From Winogradskyella schleiferi (GTDB lineage Bacteria > Bacteroidota > Bacteroidia > Flavobacteriales > Flavobacteriaceae): a stretch of 64,000 bases of DNA. The notes below the pieces were generated by a model. It was not told the DNA's origin. It ran no database searches and saw nothing but the letters and a program-made list of their open reading frames with translations. The stretch is from assembly GCF_013394655.1 (NCBI RefSeq), contig NZ_CP053351.1, positions 62,001-126,000 of the forward strand, in the 5' to 3' direction. Made by a program: the position numbers and the translations under genes. This document shows, one piece after another, positions 63,504 through 64,000 of this stretch. Each line of letters starts with the position of its first letter. Position 1 is the first letter of the stretch.

Positions 63504-64000
63504 TTATAAGTAATTATCCATCCCAAATAATCTTGGTGAAGCACTTGCCAAGTTTTTTCGGCCATTGTTACAATAGTCAGCTTCAATCTCAAAAACAATA
63601 CAATTCCTATTGGTCTGTTTACTGGCAATGGCTGTTGAGCAACTTCCGCCAAAGGTATCTAAGACTAAATCCCCAGGTGTTGTACTTTTTTCAATTAAGT
63701 AACTAATTAGCTCTGCCGGTTTTTCTGTAGGATGGTTATTGTTTTTGGTTTTAGCAGATTTTAAAATATTACAATCGCGTTTACCATTCAATTTTTTACT
63801 TCCGTTACTGCAAAAAATAATCATTTCATACTTTGGTGCATAGTCGCCTTTTAGGTCACCAGTTCCGTGATTTTCCTTTTCCCATATTAGGATGTTTTTT
63901 ATTCTAAATTCTTTATCAAGAAAAAACTTGAAGACTTCCACGTTATGCCAAGAGCAGAATACATAGAGATGCGCATTATTTTTACACACGCGCTTCAATT
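63504..64000 (-). CDS. DNA adenine/cytosine-N4 methyltransferase, beta class (partial)
   Basis: The C-terminal 164 or more residues; the start lies past the window. HPTEKP and then LDTFGGSCST (SAM motif I) follow a region with WEKENHGTG. Motif I after the catalytic region is the beta-class order, so the (D/N)PPY motif is expected upstream, outside the window. Such enzymes methylate N6-adenine or N4-cytosine and protect against a cognate nuclease or regulate. It faces the nuclease gene. Confidence 0.88.
   Translation of the reverse strand, partial: LKRVCKNNAHLYVFCSWHNVEVFKFFLDKEFRIKNILIWEKENHGTGDLKGDYAPKYEMIIFCSNGSKKLNGKRDCNILKSAKTKNNNHPTEKPAELISYLIEKSTTPGDLVLDTFGGSCSTAIASKQTNRNCIVFEIEADYCNNGRKNLASASPRLFGMDNYL

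Overview
The window reads as a chromosome segment of a Bacteroidota bacterium, most likely a marine-type Flavobacteriaceae. The evidence is an AT-rich core, promoters of the TAnnTTTG type, A-rich rather than Shine-Dalgarno leaders, a T9SS-sorted metalloprotease, flavobacterial housekeeping genes, and mobilization genes of the BfmA/DUF5712 kind. Names below come from motif and family recognition by eye; no database search was run.

Positions 1-18200 are core chromosome, almost all on the minus strand: a cut FAD oxidoreductase, a 2-hydroxyacid dehydrogenase, a cupin, mgtE, rsmA, a DUF4286 protein, a TPR protein, serS, an HTTM protein overlapping ribF, pth, rplY and prs. A large secreted zinc protease lies on the plus strand. 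Gaps between core genes hold short inverted-repeat elements typical of flavobacterial intergenic DNA.

At 18257-18406 a truncated tRNA-Leu precedes an intact tRNA-Leu(CAA). From there to the end of the window the content is accessory and looks like an integrative, mobilizable or conjugative element. No integrase and no second attachment site are visible, so the far end lies outside. The element starts with a ParB-like protein, a 53-residue small protein and a DUF932 protein. A conserved leader of about 160-180 bp stands before parB and before the small protein, and recurs at 56.1 kb before a second, truncated copy of the small-protein/DUF932 unit.

Positions 22.0-43.0 kb are a heavy-metal resistance island: two RND efflux systems (one inner-membrane pump fused to its own TolC domain), two CDF transporters, a P1B-4-type ATPase (SPC and HEGST signatures), two Fur-family regulators, a PII-like protein, two SpoIIAA-like proteins, an AlbA_2 protein and three His-rich exported proteins. 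Together they would bind metal in the envelope, move it from cytoplasm to periplasm, and export it across the outer membrane.

Positions 43.1-56.8 kb are a series of small gene groups separated by copies of a directed, hairpin-forming repeat of about 175-197 bp. Cargo includes DUF4386 and other membrane proteins, a Crp/Fnr regulator, a methyltransferase, a nuclease-like protein beside a HhH glycosylase-like protein, an AbiEi/AbiEii toxin-antitoxin pair continued by three more genes (membrane protein, unknown, UPF0489 peptide-arginase-like), an AraC regulator, a VOC protein and an AlkD-like repair protein. The best candidates for undescribed biology are the five-gene AbiE-UPF0489 operon, the nuclease/glycosylase pair, the cassette-like repeats and the three-copy leader.

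Positions 57.2-61.7 kb are the transfer module: SSB, DUF6876, a candidate oriT, BfmA/BtgA, a DUF5712 relaxase and a VirD4/TraG coupling protein. After it come a PD-(D/E)XK nuclease and, convergent with it, a beta-class DNA methyltransferase that runs off the window.
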